From Chinchilla lanigera (lineage: Eukaryota > Chordata > Mammalia > Rodentia > Chinchillidae): DNA of 64,000 nucleotides. This document shows, one piece after another, positions 21,081 to 61,262 of the stretch (position 1 is the first letter of the stretch; every line of letters begins with the position of its first letter). The DNA lies in contig NW_004955464.1 in the NCBI RefSeq assembly GCF_000276665.1, forward strand, positions 11,502,707-11,566,706, read 5' to 3'. Position numbers and translations under genes: made by a program. Below the pieces are notes generated by a model that saw only the letters and a program-made list of their open reading frames with translations, made no database searches and was not told where the DNA came from.

Positions 21081-24069
21081 TAGTGATTCATCTCAGAGTC
21101 TACTGAAGAAGCAAAATGTAAAGACTGGCAAGTCTTTGTATGTGAATGGATATGTGTGTAGAACTCAGAACTCTTGGGTATTGGCTGATTTAAAAATATT
21201 ACTGGAAAGATTTGAAATTAATACTGACAATATTTAGTTCATCATGCCATTCTTTCTATTGTGATAAAAAAAACACAAACTTTTGGAAATTTAAAAAAGA
21301 TATTAATAAGATCTGGTTCAGCTTGCATGATGATGGATGTGTTGATTAATTAGATTGGGATAATTACTGCACAATATATGTGTCTATCAAATCATCATAC
21401 TGTACAATTAGAATAAATACGACCTCTGTCAATTAAACAATTTAAAATTTGAAAAATACACTAAAAAAAGGATACAAAGACTGTCTGGTTCACCTGGAAA
21501 CACTTTCTCTGGCACATCCATGTAGCCTCAGTGGAGCATGGGTTCAGTCTCACACATCAGCTTTGACAATGAGAAAAGTCCTGTGCTGAAGAATACTTGG
21601 CAAACATACAGTTTTGGTGGAAAAAGCATTTGAGATGCTCTCAAGTGTCCAAGAGCAGACTATGTACCCTGCTTCAGTCATCCCAGCCCAAACCCTTCTC
21701 ATTCTGATAGACACAGATGCTCGTAGCTTGTCCAGGCTTCCCAGGTGTCTTGGCTGCTGGCATTGTGGCTGGGGTCTCCTTTGGCTGTTCTTTGCTGCTG
21801 AAAGTATTGTCAATCAGTTGAGGGTTCCTCTGCTCAATTCAGATAGAAATAATGAATCAGCCAAGTGCAGCTCTGCTGGTACTCTTGAAGTCACCAGATG
21901 ACTACAGTTGACACAGGCAGCTGTCACCTTCTGATGCCAGCTTGTGCTGGACACTCTGGTCTTTGTTAGCAGTTGTTCATGGTTGGCTGCTGTTCTCTGG
22001 AGCTCTTCAGTGTTAACAGCCCTGATTATTTATTTTGTCCCCACTACTACTGAGTAGATTTATAGGACTTCTGCTGCCCACACTACCTGAGAAATAAATC
22101 ATGTGCAGGTCTACAGGAACACCAAAGCGAGTCTTATTTTAACAGGGCCTGTGATGCAGCACTGGGGAGGGGTGCTAGCGTACAAACAGCCTCCTAGACT
22201 AAAACCCAAGGAAAGTGCTACTTATGCAGCAGCTTATAGACCTGTTTCAGTGGGGGTGAGGGCTGAAGCCAGGGAATCTTTTGGAAGGCTTGCTGCCAAT
22301 GCTCGTTACACAAATAAGGGGCTCAGATTCCTCCTTTCCTGATCTTAGCAACTCTCAGATGCCCTTTCTGTTTTTAAATATGCATCAGTATTAACTGAAG
22401 TGGCTTGGATGGGACAGGGGCTCCACACAGCCTGGCTGCACTCCTGCTGGAGTGGAAAATGCGTTTGACAGCCAGGGAGGACACCAAACTGTCCCAGTCC
22501 GTAGTCCACTGGGGTGTGAGAAAAAGCAAAGAGGAGCAAAGGGGAGAGGCAGACCGCTACTGGCTAATCCACATCCCCCTCCACTTGGCAGGGGGAAGTG
22601 AGAGTGTCGGGCACTTCTGATAGCTCAGAAGGTTTCCTCCCTCCCTCCCCTCTTGCATCACTTCTGCACTCTGATATGTTGGTTGAAGGGAACAAGGGTG
22701 AATATCTCCCAAACATCTGCTTATATTTCATGAATGTACACCCAAATAGATCGGCAAGAAACAGCATCACTCTTGACCTAAGCTGTGAGGGCCTGTACCT
22801 CCCGCTCCAGGACTATGCTTGGCTGGTGAAGGGCTGGTAGGATACTGAGCTAAGATCTGGTCTACAAGAGATGATGGGGGAGACCTCTGTGTTCTGCATC
22901 CTTCTCCTTCTTCCCCAGAAGGGACAGTGCTAGGGAGAGTCACAGAAGAGAGAAACCTCCTAGAGACGGTTAGAGATAGAAAGAAGGGAAGTGAGAGGCC
23001 TTCTGAGAGACAAAGAGGGGAGGAAGCGGCTTTTACTTTTGAGATGGACATGGGAGGGAGACAAGGATGAGCGCAAGCTGCTTATTTGGGGGAGAATATG
23101 AAAGAGGGAAGAAAATTGATAAAAACTCTTACCAAGCAGGTGACATTGAGAGCAAATGGCACTCGATCTCATTGCAGAATCTGAGAGATGCAATGTGCAT
23201 AGCAGGTACCCCACCTGAAGGGGGAGCTGTTGAGGAGACTGCTTTTTCATGACCCCCCCCCCATCAACTCTGGAAGTGTCAACTTCCTGGCTTTTTTGCC
23301 TTATTACAAGGAGTAGGTGGCTATACAATCATATTATATGCATGGACAAGTATGCCAAGTGAAACTTGCAATTCTATACAACTAATGTGTACTAGTAAAT
23401 TTTTTTTTAGAAAAGGAAGAAGGAGCAAGAGATGATAGAGGGAGGGAAAAGAGAGATGATTCTACAGAGAGACAGGGAAGAGGGGAAAGATGTGGAAAGT
23501 ACCAGCAAGAACATGTACTGAACATATCTTGATTCTTTTTATTCCTTTCCCCTCCCTCTTCACATCTCTCCCTGTCTCTAGATTCTCTTTCCTCATAGTA
23601 TTTAGTTTATGTTTGTGACATGTGAGACAACACTCACTGAGGATCACTGGGACATGTACATAATGTATCTTAAATCTTTTACACCTCTTTTCACCCCCAC
23701 CACATCCTGCTCACATCTTGCTATCTGCCCACCTGCTCTTCTTCCAACCTACCTGCACTGATTGTGTGTACTCACACTTTCTCTACCCTCTCCCTTTCCC
23801 CACACTCCTTCTTTCCATGGCACCCGTCCTGTCCTTATTAATTCAGTTTCTACTTCCAGACTGACCCTCCACTTTCTCTCCATTTCTTCTTCTTCCTCCT
23901 TCCCCTCCATGTGGATCATTCAGTTAACTTTGAATTCTGAAGTTAAAGTTTGCCCTCTTGTTTCTCCCTCCCACTAGTAGGCAGGGCAATGCTCTTACGA
24001 TTTAGACAGGGCAGACTGGAGCATTCAGTGGCAGTGAGGGAGAATCAGTGCTCCAGAAGCCACTGCACA
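21081..24069. other. Upstream flank of CYP4A
   Basis: No exon recognised. 21480-22340 is moderately GC-rich with short open frames but no recognisable protein. 23530-23950 is pyrimidine-rich. The proximal 150 bp before the CYP4A ATG has no TATA box. Confidence 0.5.
23923..23956. promoter_or_regulatory. Possible DR1-like nuclear receptor half-sites upstream of CYP4A
   Basis: Two imperfect DR1-like stretches lie back to back about 115-145 bp before the CYP4A ATG: TTAACTTTGAATT and, on the other strand, AGGGCAAACTTTA. CYP4A genes are known PPAR-alpha targets acting through DR1 elements. Each match is only about 9 of 13 to the consensus, so this is a hint. No TATA box is obvious before this gene. 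Confidence 0.25.
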
Positions 24070-33586
<9,517 letters not shown>

Positions 33587-34831
33587 CCCTGGTGAGACAA
33601 CAGCAGGCTCTGAGGGTCTCTGGTCTACCATCCTGTCTTCCTGTCACCTGCTCTTGTCCCCAGCCTGTCTGCTCATCTCCTGCTTTCTATTTGCTCACAT
33701 TCCTGCTGTCCCGTCCCCTTTCTGTGTGCCTTTCCACTCTAGAGATGCATTCCTTGCATTCCTTGGAACCAGCTTCTTCTACTTTCTTTAAAGGGTAATT
33801 TATCCATCTCACAGTCCTTTACTTTCAACCGTCAGAGTTCTGTTTGACATATGCGGTAACATAATCATGAGCTTCAAAGTTGAGGTCTTGGACATCCTTG
33901 GGAAGACATTATTCAGCCTGCTACTGTCCCTCCCCATCTGTCCTTGACTTCTCCATCAAAATCTCTCCTACATGGCCTCTACCTACCTGTGTGTCTCTCA
34001 ATCGAGCTCTCCATTTCCCTCCTCCTTTCAAAAAAGTTCCTAATGTCACATGGAGGATCTTGGTCTCTTAGAAGGATATAGTGAGGATAAAAGAGACAGA
34101 GGGAGAGGAGATAAGTCCCTTCTGAGGAAGGAGGACATGACATGTGACCTGTGGTGCCAGGACTTCTGGCTGGCCTTATGAAGAACACCCTCTTTGAGTG
34201 GCCTCACACATGTGACCCCTTGTGCCCCACACCAGCCCAGCTGCAGCTGCTGAGGCTCCAGTAGCTGAGTTTAGACAAAGGGCTTTTCCCCGGGACCTCT
34301 GACAGAGAAGCTCACATCTGTCAAAGAAAGAGACAAAAACCTCCATTATATTCAAGGACTAACATTTGTTGCACTCGATTTTTCAGAGGAGGTTCCAGCT
34401 ATAGCCCATCTTGAGCTGGGCGGGAAAGCCTTCTATCTGATCTGGCATGAGGGGCTCAGGACCTTGCTCTTCACAGATACAATGAGTTGTGAGAAGAGGG
34501 CCCAGCCTGGCCATGTCACCAAGTTACCTGTCAGCCTGCTTCACATATAGGACCTCAAAGCTCCTCAGGAGGCTTGGGGAGTGGACAGCGTCTGCCAAGA
34601 GCTGGGAAGAGCCTCAGCCGGTGGGAGAGGATGCCAGAACCCAAGCAGCAACTCTGGCACAGTAGAGCCTGTGGCGGTCTCCCTGGCTGGCTACCCAGAA
34701 GGATGAGGGGCAACCCTGCCCACACTTGGTGACTGCCTGGTTGCTGTAATTCTGACTCTGGCCCTGCTCCCTGCTCACAGCCCTTTCTGTACTGCCACCA
34801 GAGTCCCTGGGCTGCTGTTCTTGCTTCTGTT

Positions 34832-34922
34832 TTGTTTTGTTTTTCTCCGGTATCAGGAACCAAACTCATGACCTTGCGCTCGCCAGGCAGGCGCTTTTGC
34901 CGCTGAGCTAAATCCCCAGCCC
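34832..34922 (-). repeat. ID SINE in the CYP4A 3' flank / probable 3' UTR
   Basis: tRNA-derived SINE, antisense to the gene. It reads GGGGCTGGGGATTTAGCTCA on the minus strand with a T-rich left edge on the plus strand. It is flanked by a perfect 17-bp target-site duplication at 34815-34831 and 34923-34939, marking L1-mediated insertion. It lies before the candidate poly(A) signal. Confidence 0.85.
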
Positions 34923-34946
34923 CTGTTCTTGCTTCTGTTAGCCTCC

Positions 34947-34952
34947 ATTAAA
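34947..34952 (+). terminator. Candidate CYP4A polyadenylation signal
   Basis: ATTAAA, the commonest variant signal, followed within about 20 bases by a T/G-rich stretch (CTGCTTGTTCGCTGG). This would give a 3' UTR of about 1.36 kb that contains an ID SINE. No AATAAA was found between the stop codon and this site. Confidence 0.4.
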
Positions 34953-36786
34953 CGAGACTCTGCTTGTTCGCTGGTCTGAGCACAGGCTTCCCTATTGACA
35001 CAAACCATTCTGAGATGCTATAGACAGAACTTCCTGGAGTGGTCTGACGTCCCCAGTGTGTTATGGTCTATATCTTCTCTCCAAGTTGGAACCTGCAGCC
35101 AAGACCTCCGGCCCACCCTCCTGGCCTCCTAAGTCACTGGGCTCATTTGGCGTTGCTCTGAAAAGGAGCAGGAGAGGGCAGGCTGGACTTGGTCAAGGGG
35201 AAGGGGAGAGTTGGGTAATAGAGTTAGCTGGGGACATCACAAACAGGATGTCCAGCAGGGGCCCCAGCATCAGGTGGTGCAAGAGGTGGTGCTGGCTATG
35301 CTCAGAGAGCACAGGACAACAGGAACTCAGAATCCTGGGTGGCCAGCCATGCACGTGTGCTGTAACTACAGGGCTCCGCAGGGTGTGAAAGTGTGACTGA
35401 GAACTGACCTTGCTGCCTCCAAGCAACGGGCAAGACCCAGGGTGAACCCCACCCACATGCACATCCCCCACAGACACGTGAAGAGAGACATGTAAGCCTC
35501 TCCTGCATACACCCTTTGCACACTCCACACTGCCCACACGCACATGCACACACACTCCCAGGGTCACGGGAGGCAGCAGGCTGTGTCTCCGGCGAAGATC
35601 TAGAGGAGCTGAGGAGAAGTCACCTGTGGTGCCCGCCCCTCACAGCCCCCATCCTCCCTCCTCCAGGAAGCCTCTCTCCCCTCTGGCGCCAGAGCTCTCA
35701 GCTCTATTTCCCAGCAGCACACACCCTCAGGAGACTGTCGTACTAACTGTGGAGGAGAGTCAGGAGGCCTCAGTTCAAGCTCTTCCAGATGAGTGTCTCA
35801 GGGCTCCTTCCATTAGTATCGAAATGGGATCATAGCTTCCTCCCATCAGGGGGCATCGACCCTGCCCACACTTGGTGACTGCATGGGTGCTGAAGGTCCA
35901 AAGAGATATAGGAAATGGGTACAGTTGTGCTCAGGGGCCACCCCAGGGCACAGGGTGGTTATGACCTCAAGGCTTAGCTCCTACCCAGGGGCACAAAGTG
36001 GTGATGGTTGCAATCTAATCTTCACTTGTACAGAGAGCAGTCTATTGAGGTGCTGGAACAGAGCAGGCCGTTGATAGCATGGGGTACAGAAGAGACAGCC
36101 AAGAGGCGCACCCTGGCTGGGTCCTCTGAATCAGTTGGGTAAGGAGGTTTAGATCTTCCGCCGGTGGCCTATGGCAGGTCAGCCAGGGATGCGGCCTTCT
36201 GAGAGTGAAACAGTCAATAGCATGAAGGATTTCTCTGCCACGGTGTGCCCTCAAAGCATCACAGGGGCATCGCCCAGTTCCAAAGCTGGAGTTCCTCTCT
36301 CCTGCCCCCAGTCTCAAGTCCTCTTCCTTCTGTAACTACCTAACTCCTGGCCTGGAGGCTCCTAGTGGCCGTACACCTTGAGCCCTAGAAGTGCGTGTGC
36401 CCACAACCATCACGTAGTTGCTGCAGGAGCTGCCAGTGAAAGACCTCTAAATCATCATGCGACCCCATGCTTAAGGCTCTCCCCAAAAGTTCTTCTTTGT
36501 ACCTTCATACCTCATCCATGATTCAACACCTGAATCTAGGGGAGCTTTCTTTCTCCCAGGAAGTCCCCCCAGTGCCACTCTGCCACCTCCCCTGGCCTAA
36601 CTATGAATTCCCAGAGCACCGTATGACTGAGAACCTAATGCTGAAAGTGTCACAGAGACCCATCCCAAGAGGGGCGGAAGACACAGCAGCAAAACCTCCT
36701 GCATATTCTTTGACTTTGGTAATGGGAATTTGCTTTAGAATTACTCATTATTTTGTACAGTTTTGATTTAGGTCATTTTTCCTCAT

Positions 36787-36792
36787 TTTAAT
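36787..36792 (-). terminator. Candidate CYP4B1 polyadenylation signal
   Basis: On the sense strand ATTAAA lies about 455 bases after the stop codon, just downstream of a short GT repeat. It is plausible from its distance, but no strong downstream element supports it. Confidence 0.25.
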
Positions 36793-37245
36793 TATATTAC
36801 ACACACACACACACACAGCTACACATAAAACACCTCTCCATGAGGGGCATCCCCTGAGCCATCCCACAACCCCACGCTACCGGGTCATAACCATGAATCC
36901 CTCGGCCAAGCTTCCCCTGTGTTCACCATGTCATAAGGCTGGAATGTGCATTTCTCCTGCATTTTAGAAAGACTGATCATTATAGGAGATAAATGAAGTG
37001 TCTTGAGATGATTAGGTGCTCACCAAGTAAGTGAATGGATGAGATCTTGAACATATGGGTACCAAGAATTTGTAGACACTCATGTTTGAGTGGCACTGTC
37101 TCCCGGGAGGTTGTCTGTGCCAGTGCCTACTCCCCTCCCAGACAATAAGCCTCCTGAAGCCACAGCTACTCCACATTCATCTGGGAAGCCAGTGCCCAGG
37201 GAGAAGGAGCAGCCTGGGCTGGCTGGGGCCTTACTGTCTGCAGAG

Positions 37246-55398
<18,153 letters not shown>

Positions 55399-55412
55399 AT
55401 CATAAGCTATCT

Positions 55413-56113
55413 TCAGGGGCATACTCTGCCTTCTCCCTCTGGCCAGACTGTCATCTCCATGGAGGAGCCCTGGATAATCATGACTTTGGAGGAACAAGAA
55501 AACAGCCTGTTGCTAGACACAGGTGCAAGTCCCTCGATCCTTTGTTTCAATCTTGGCCTTCCTTCCAGCCATCACACCTCAGCGACAGGAGTCACTGGTA
55601 AGGAGGTAATATGCTATTTTTGACAACCCTTAGGCTGTAACTACTTGTTAGACCCTTCTTGCATATCACTGTCTTCCTGATAAACCACTTTGAAGATACC
55701 ACCATGTACTACAGCAGCCACTGATATTTTCCTACTAATCTGTCCATAACTCTGTAATGTTTGTATTGTTCCTATCCTATTTCATAAATGGATGCATGTC
55801 TATTATTATGTGTTTCCTACAACAACCATTGAGAATAGTTAATGATTATTCAATAGGTCTCTCATGTATAGCTCTATTTATTTTCTTTAGAAGCCACTTT
55901 GAAGATACCAAAGTATAGTACAACTATTGATAATCTCCTACCTCTTTTGTCTGTAACTCACTATTATTTGTCTATGTGTTTTCCTGAGAAACTATTTTGT
56001 AGATAACAATATGTAAAACAATAACCATTGATAATTTCCTACCACTTTCTCTGTAATTTGGTAAGCCCCCCCATAATAATGTTATTCTTCTTTTACTCTT
56101 TAAAATAAAAAAA
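55413..56113 (+). mobile_element. Composite retroposon carrying an endogenous retrovirus protease fragment
   Basis: Flanked by a perfect 14-bp target-site duplication ATCATAAGCTATCT at 55399-55412 and 56114-56127, and ends in an A-rich tail, so it was inserted by L1 machinery in plus orientation. The 5' part (about 55460-55605) encodes a class I retroviral aspartic protease fragment with the active-site triad in LLLDTGAS, followed by a GVTGKE-like strand. It lacks the rest of pro and all of pol. From about 55616 to the tail the sequence matches the 3' module of the element at 3996-5224 on the opposite strand. Old and non-coding as a whole. Confidence 0.75.
55460..55605 (+). pseudogene. ERV protease fragment (class I, gammaretrovirus-like)
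   Basis: In-frame stretch with the DTGA catalytic motif of retropepsins and a following GVTGK segment equivalent to the gammaretroviral GATG strand. Truncated at both ends and fused to unrelated non-viral sequence, so it is not a functional protease. Lies inside the retroposon at 55413-56113. Confidence 0.65.
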
Positions 56114-56127
56114 ATCATAAGCTATCT

Positions 56128-56859
56128 CTTCAGAGTCCCATACTTTACAATGAATTCATTTATCAGCATGGTTCCAGCCTGGCAGTGTGATGAGGCAGTA
56201 CTTAGGAAAGACCTTGAGGGAATTCCAACCTCACAAGGGAGCTGTGGCTCCTAGCAAGAAGTGTGTGAGCTTTCTTGTGGAAATGAAAATGGTTAGCCCA
56301 GAGGTCAGTACGTGGGTGGAGTGGACATTGATTGAATGACTCCCCAGCATATATTTCCTACTTCTCCCTCTTAACCAGAATAGCATCATGAATTTACTGC
56401 CTTCAGTATATTGCAGCAGGATTAACCTCACCCTCAAGTCAAGAAAGGGCCTGTATTTAGGTAAGAGAGCCTCCTTGTCACACCCTACTGTCTACTACCT
56501 GACTATAATTTGGTATCCACATTTCTAGGGCAAAAGTGACCTAAATCACAGGCTGGGCAGGAGAAAACTTTCAGGTCCTGATCCTGCTAGCTACCCACCC
56601 CTGGCCACCTTGGTAGTGTGATTAAGATGGTCTGTACTCACCTTTCCCACAGTAATTTATTGTTTCCAGGATGGAAAAAAAGTCAGCTAATCAGACCTAA
56701 AGAAATCCAGTTTCCAGTCTTAACTTAAACTATATGGAAGTAAAGTCTCTTTAATGTTGGACCTGAACCTGGAAGAATATAATCTTGTGAACTATTGGCG
56801 TGAGAAGAGCTGCTCAAGAATGTACTCCACACCAAAACAATAGAGCTGAGAAATATACA
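56128..56859. other. Gene-free stretch
   Basis: No exon or recognised repeat family. Confidence 0.4.
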
Positions 56860-57315
56860 TACACAAAGTGAATACCCATGTATTTGCCCATTTTCTACAG
56901 CTGAAGCTGGATAATTTGTAGATAAAAGAGCTTTGTTTAGTTCACAGCTTGGGAAGTTCATGGGCATTGGCTTTGGGTTGTCTCTGGTGAAGACCTCATG
57001 GTGGATGGTGTTGCATTGACAGGAGCACCTGCTGGAGGGCGAGGTTATATGGCCAGATAGGAAGCCTGAGGAAGGTTCAGGAGTCAGGCTTGCTCCTTTA
57101 CAACAACTCTCTCATAAGAACTAATCAAGGTCTCACGAGAACTATACCAATTCCTTCGTTTTAAAAGCAGTGCCCTCAATGGCTTAATTACTCCCCATTG
57201 GGGCCCATCTATTAAAGGCACTACCACCTCTTAACATCACCATGCTGGGAACCAATCTTCTAACACATGAGCCTGTGGGGAATCCACTTAAACCTTACCC
57301 AGACTATAGCAACTA
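56860..57315 (-). repeat. MST/MLT1-like MaLR LTR, old
   Basis: On the minus strand it contains TTCTCGTGAGACCTTGATTA, a GTGAACTAAACAAAGCTCTT segment and ATCTACAAATTATCCAGC, matching the layout of older MaLR LTRs (MST/MLT1). Ends are approximate. Confidence 0.6.
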
Positions 57316-57789
57316 TTTGTATTGTTTGAACTCCTAGACCAGTCATGGCAAATCTTTCAGAGCTTTCCATGATAACGAACAGCTCACTGCACCACCTCCT
57401 ACAGCTCAGATTACCTTTGAACCTTGTAATTGTATGATTCAATAAAACCCCTTAACATTAGATCCAACTTGAGTTGAGTTTCCTGCTGCCTGAAACCACA
57501 GGATTTCTACATGATACACTAGTGAAAGCCCAGAAATGTAGGAAAGGTTTGGTGATGTGTGGCTGAAACATATTTAGGGAATTAGATTTGGGGAAACTGA
57601 GTGGAATTAACCTGAAAAATGACAAATAGGATTAACCTGGAATATTTTAAGAAGTAGGGCTCACCTAGTAAGTAGTGGGTTCAAAGAGGAGCTCTCAGAG
57701 GTATTCATACAGGTGTGATTAGTTTAGGAACAACTTCCATAAGAGGGGGATCAAGCGATCATCTGCCTATGGTGGAAGTGAGGAGCATA

Positions 57790-58965
57790 GTTTTCAAGAG
57801 AAGCACATATCTGAGATACTGTGAAGCAGCAAACCCGAAGGGAACAAGAATGTCAGGGAAGACCTGATGCCAATACCCCTAATGCTCTTTAATGAAATAA
57901 AAGGGCATGATGTACTCCTAAAGTAATTCCTGGAAACTAGCATTACCCTTATTCCAAAAACAGACAAGAACCCAAGCAAAAAAGAGAAGTACAGGCCAAT
58001 CTCATTAATGAACATAGCTGCAAAAATCCTCAACAAGATCCTGGCAAACAGAATGCAGCAAATCATCATTCATCATGGCCAGGTACGCTTCATCCCAGGG
58101 ATGCAAGAGTGGTTCAATACACACACATCGGTAAGTGTAATACGTCACATAAACTGAAGTAAGGGGAAAATCACATAATCATCTCAAATGATGCACAAAT
58201 ACCCTTTGATGAAGTCCAACATCCCTACATAATAAAGAAAATAAGTATTGAAGGACCTTTTCTCAATCTGACAAAAGTCATTTATGACACATCTACTGGC
58301 AACATCATATTAAATGGGGAAAGGGTGAAAGTTTTCCCTTTAAAATCAGGAACCAGTCAAGGATGTCCACTGTCACCACTCCTGTTCAACATATACTTGA
58401 AACACTAGCCAGAAGAATCCGGCAAGAAGAAGAAACAGAAAGAATATGTAAAGGAAAGAAAGAAATCAAATTATCATTTTGCAGATGAAATAATCCTCTA
58501 CATAGAAGACCCAAAAAATTCTACCAAAGACTCTTAGAATAACCAAATTCTGTAGTGCAGGAGGATACAAAACCAACACACAAAAACCAGTAATGTCCCA
58601 GAACAGTAAAGAACTCACTGAGAAAGAAATGAGGAAAACAATACCATTCACAGTAGCATCAAGAAAAATTAAATACTTAGGAATTAAAAGAAATGAGCTA
58701 GGTGTTGTTACACACACCTGTAATCCCAGCACTCAGGAGGCTGAGGCAGGAGGATCACTGCAAGTTTGAGGCCAGCCTGGGGTACAAAATGAGCTCAAGG
58801 CCAGCCTGAATTGCATAGCACAAGACCCTGTCCTAAAAAGACAAAAAAAATGAAAGACCTCTACAATGAAAACTACTCTTAAAAAGGAATCTGAAAGGGA
58901 CATCAGAAAACAGCTATCCCCTCTTCCTGGATAGGCAGAACCAATACAGTTAAAATGACTTTCTA
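57790..58965 (+). repeat. L1 ORF2 reverse-transcriptase fragment, plus strand
   Basis: Encodes broken L1 ORF2 sequence: [20 protein letters not shown], then FADEIILYIEDP, where the catalytic FADD motif has become FADE. A B1 is inserted at 58690-58855, and ORF2 resumes after it (DLYNEN, KMTFY). Multiple frame breaks. Confidence 0.85.
58690..58855 (+). repeat. B1 SINE inserted into L1 ORF2
   Basis: Sense B1 with ACACCTGTAATCCCAGCACT, GAGGCTGAGGCAGGAGGATC, the duplicated CCAGCCTG block and a terminal A run. The L1 ORF2 reading continues on its far side. Confidence 0.85.
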
Positions 58966-60135
58966 TATTATACCTCAGTTTCTACAAGCAGGTACAAAGC
59001 AAGTCACTAATTAAAACACTCTCAATTAGTTTCATGACCAAGTCTACACACTAATAGAATAAACCAAGCAGTTATCACTCAAAATCTTCTGACTAGTTTT
59101 ATGCCTGCAACTGCATATGGATGGTCACCTCCCAGGGTTGTGTTAACTTAGGTGTCCTGTACTGTTTTGATATTTAAGCAAACACTCTAGTTTTCTACAA
59201 GATTTACTGGCCAGAGAAACCACTCAAGAAAGGCACCACTCAGGTCCTATTGCCTTCTCTATGGCCTCTAGTGCAAGTTGTAATAAAGGTTTTCCAAGGG
59301 TGATTTTCTTTTGAGCTGTAAATTTTCATCATTTACTTAAAACTCAGGCAGCTAGTAACTAGAGATGAGATTAGCAGCCACCAATAGATGCAAGGGGGGT
59401 TTTGCCTATAACATATTGAAAGTTATCTTCATGGCTTTTTTTTTTTTCAACAGTAGAAGTCTTCTTTTTGACCCTTGATGGCCAGACTAACACCAGTGAT
59501 TGGACATTTCAGAGAGGCACATTTTAGCTTCTGACAATCACTCTGTCGAGGTGGCTGAGTGTGGGTAGCTAGTGAGATAGGAATGAGGAGTTGTCCGCTT
59601 CTCAGTCTGTAACTCTCCCTATAGGGCCAGCCTGTCTTTTGCCCTATAAGTGCTGGTGACTGCTAAGCTTTAGCCAGAAAGCAGAGAGCATTGTGTGTAT
59701 AATAAATAGACCTCTAGTTCTGGGCCATGTTCCTGGCAGCGGGAGGTATGCAGTGTCTCTGAGGATAGAAGTGACGTATCCTGCTCATCCTCTCTCTAGT
59801 TGAGATTCAAGCCCTTTCCACATAAACAGACGGGGACTGTGTCTTCTGCTACCTCCCTGTCCAGGTTTGTCACCGCCTAAAAGGACTGGTGTGTTAGTTG
59901 CTCCTGCTCCTCTTTAGGTCTTAAGCAGGCTCTATCCTCAAGAGTTAAAGTCACCACACATATAAAGATGGAAGGCTCTTCCTGGAACCCACCACTAACT
60001 ACCCTTGATCGTCTGCTTAAGATCCCCTCCATGGCTTCCTGAAACTTAAAAGATGAAGATTAAATCTCCTTACCTTTCTTTTGGGAGCTCCACATGGACT
60101 TAGCAGTTTCCTGACAGGTCCATCCACTTTGTATT
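58966..60135. other. Gene-free stretch, possibly with an LTR
   Basis: 59560-59990 has an LTR-like arrangement with TGTGTATAATAAATAGACCT, but no family or boundaries can be fixed. The rest is unrecognised. Confidence 0.35.
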
Positions 60136-60139
60136 TTCT

Positions 60140-61262
60140 TTCTTCTAAAAAAATATTTTTGTTAGTACTTGTTTGCAGTACATAATGATTACCTCCACCA
60201 TTGGGGGGATTGGTACATGAACATAACACCTCTTAATTCTTTCTATCATTCCTTTCCCCTCTGCTTCATTTCCCCTCCCTCTGTCTCTTTGTCATCTTCC
60301 CCTTTGCAGAAGATCTACCTCCCTATTTCCTATTATCTATCTTTTAAGTTGCTCTTTCATTTAGGTATACTCTAGGTTTCTCATATAAGAGAAACCATGT
60401 AATATGTATAAGCTTGAGTGTCTGATTTATTTCACTTAACATTATGGTCTCAAGGTGAATCTATTTTTCTACAAGTGACTCAAATTTATCCTTCTTTATG
60501 GCAGAGTAGTACTCCATTGTGTATAAATACCACATTTTTTTAATCCATTCATCCATTTGTAGACATACAGGTCACATCCAAGATTGAACTATTTTGAGTT
60601 GTGCTACTATAAACATGGATATGCATGAATCACTGTAATATGATGTCTTTAACTCTTTTGGGAAGATATCTAGAAGGAGAATGGGAATTTCTATTTGTAA
60701 TGGGTCAAGTGGAATTTTTATTTGTAATTTCTGAGGCATCTCCATACTGATTTCCATAGTGGCTGTAGTAGTTTGCATTCCCACCAACGATGTAGAAGGG
60801 TTCCTTTTCCCATGCAGCCGCTCCAGCATTCGTTATTATCTGATTTCTTGATGACAGCCATTCTCTCTGGAATGGTGGAATCTCAGCATTGTTTTAACTT
60901 GCATTTCTCTAGTAGCCAGAGATGTGTGCATTTTTTCACATATTTATTTATTAGCTATTTGTACTTCTTCTGAGCAGTGTCTATTTATTTCAGTTGCCCG
61001 CTTTTTACGTTTTTTTTACTTTGGGGGAGTCTAACTTTTTTCAGTTCTTTATATCATTTAGGTATTATTCCTCTGTCTGAGGAATAGTTGGCAACAACTT
61101 TTTCCATTGTGTAGACTGACTCTTCATTCTGTTGCTTGTTTGCTTTGCTGTACAGAAACTTTACTTTTATAGAATCCCATTTGTTGGTTCTTGGTGTTGT
61201 TGCTTGTGTAATTTGGGTTCTGTTTGGAAAGCCCTTGCCTAAGTCTGTGCACTGTAGTTTGC
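60140..61262 (-). repeat. L1 ORF2 C-terminus and 3' UTR, minus strand
   Basis: On the minus strand the L1 ORF2 end is recognisable ([20 protein letters not shown], then DIFPKELKTSYYSDSC), followed by a pyrimidine-rich (plus-strand) 3' UTR. The 5' end is truncated at about 61262, where retroviral gag sequence begins. Broken by stops. Confidence 0.85.

Larger units (their letters stand above)
33587..37245. other. CYP4A-CYP4B1 convergent intergenic region
   Basis: Holds both 3' UTRs and an ID SINE. No remnant of another CYP4 gene is visible. A 24-bp identical sequence beginning ACCCTGCCCACACTTGG occurs at 34713-34736 and 35859-35882. A (CA)n run lies at about 36801-36818. Confidence 0.6.

Noticed and set aside
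1..24000. Remnant CYP4 exons in the left flank
   Set aside because: I looked for the helix I, ExxR and haem-loop motifs in the left flank and found none, nor any in 54-64 kb.
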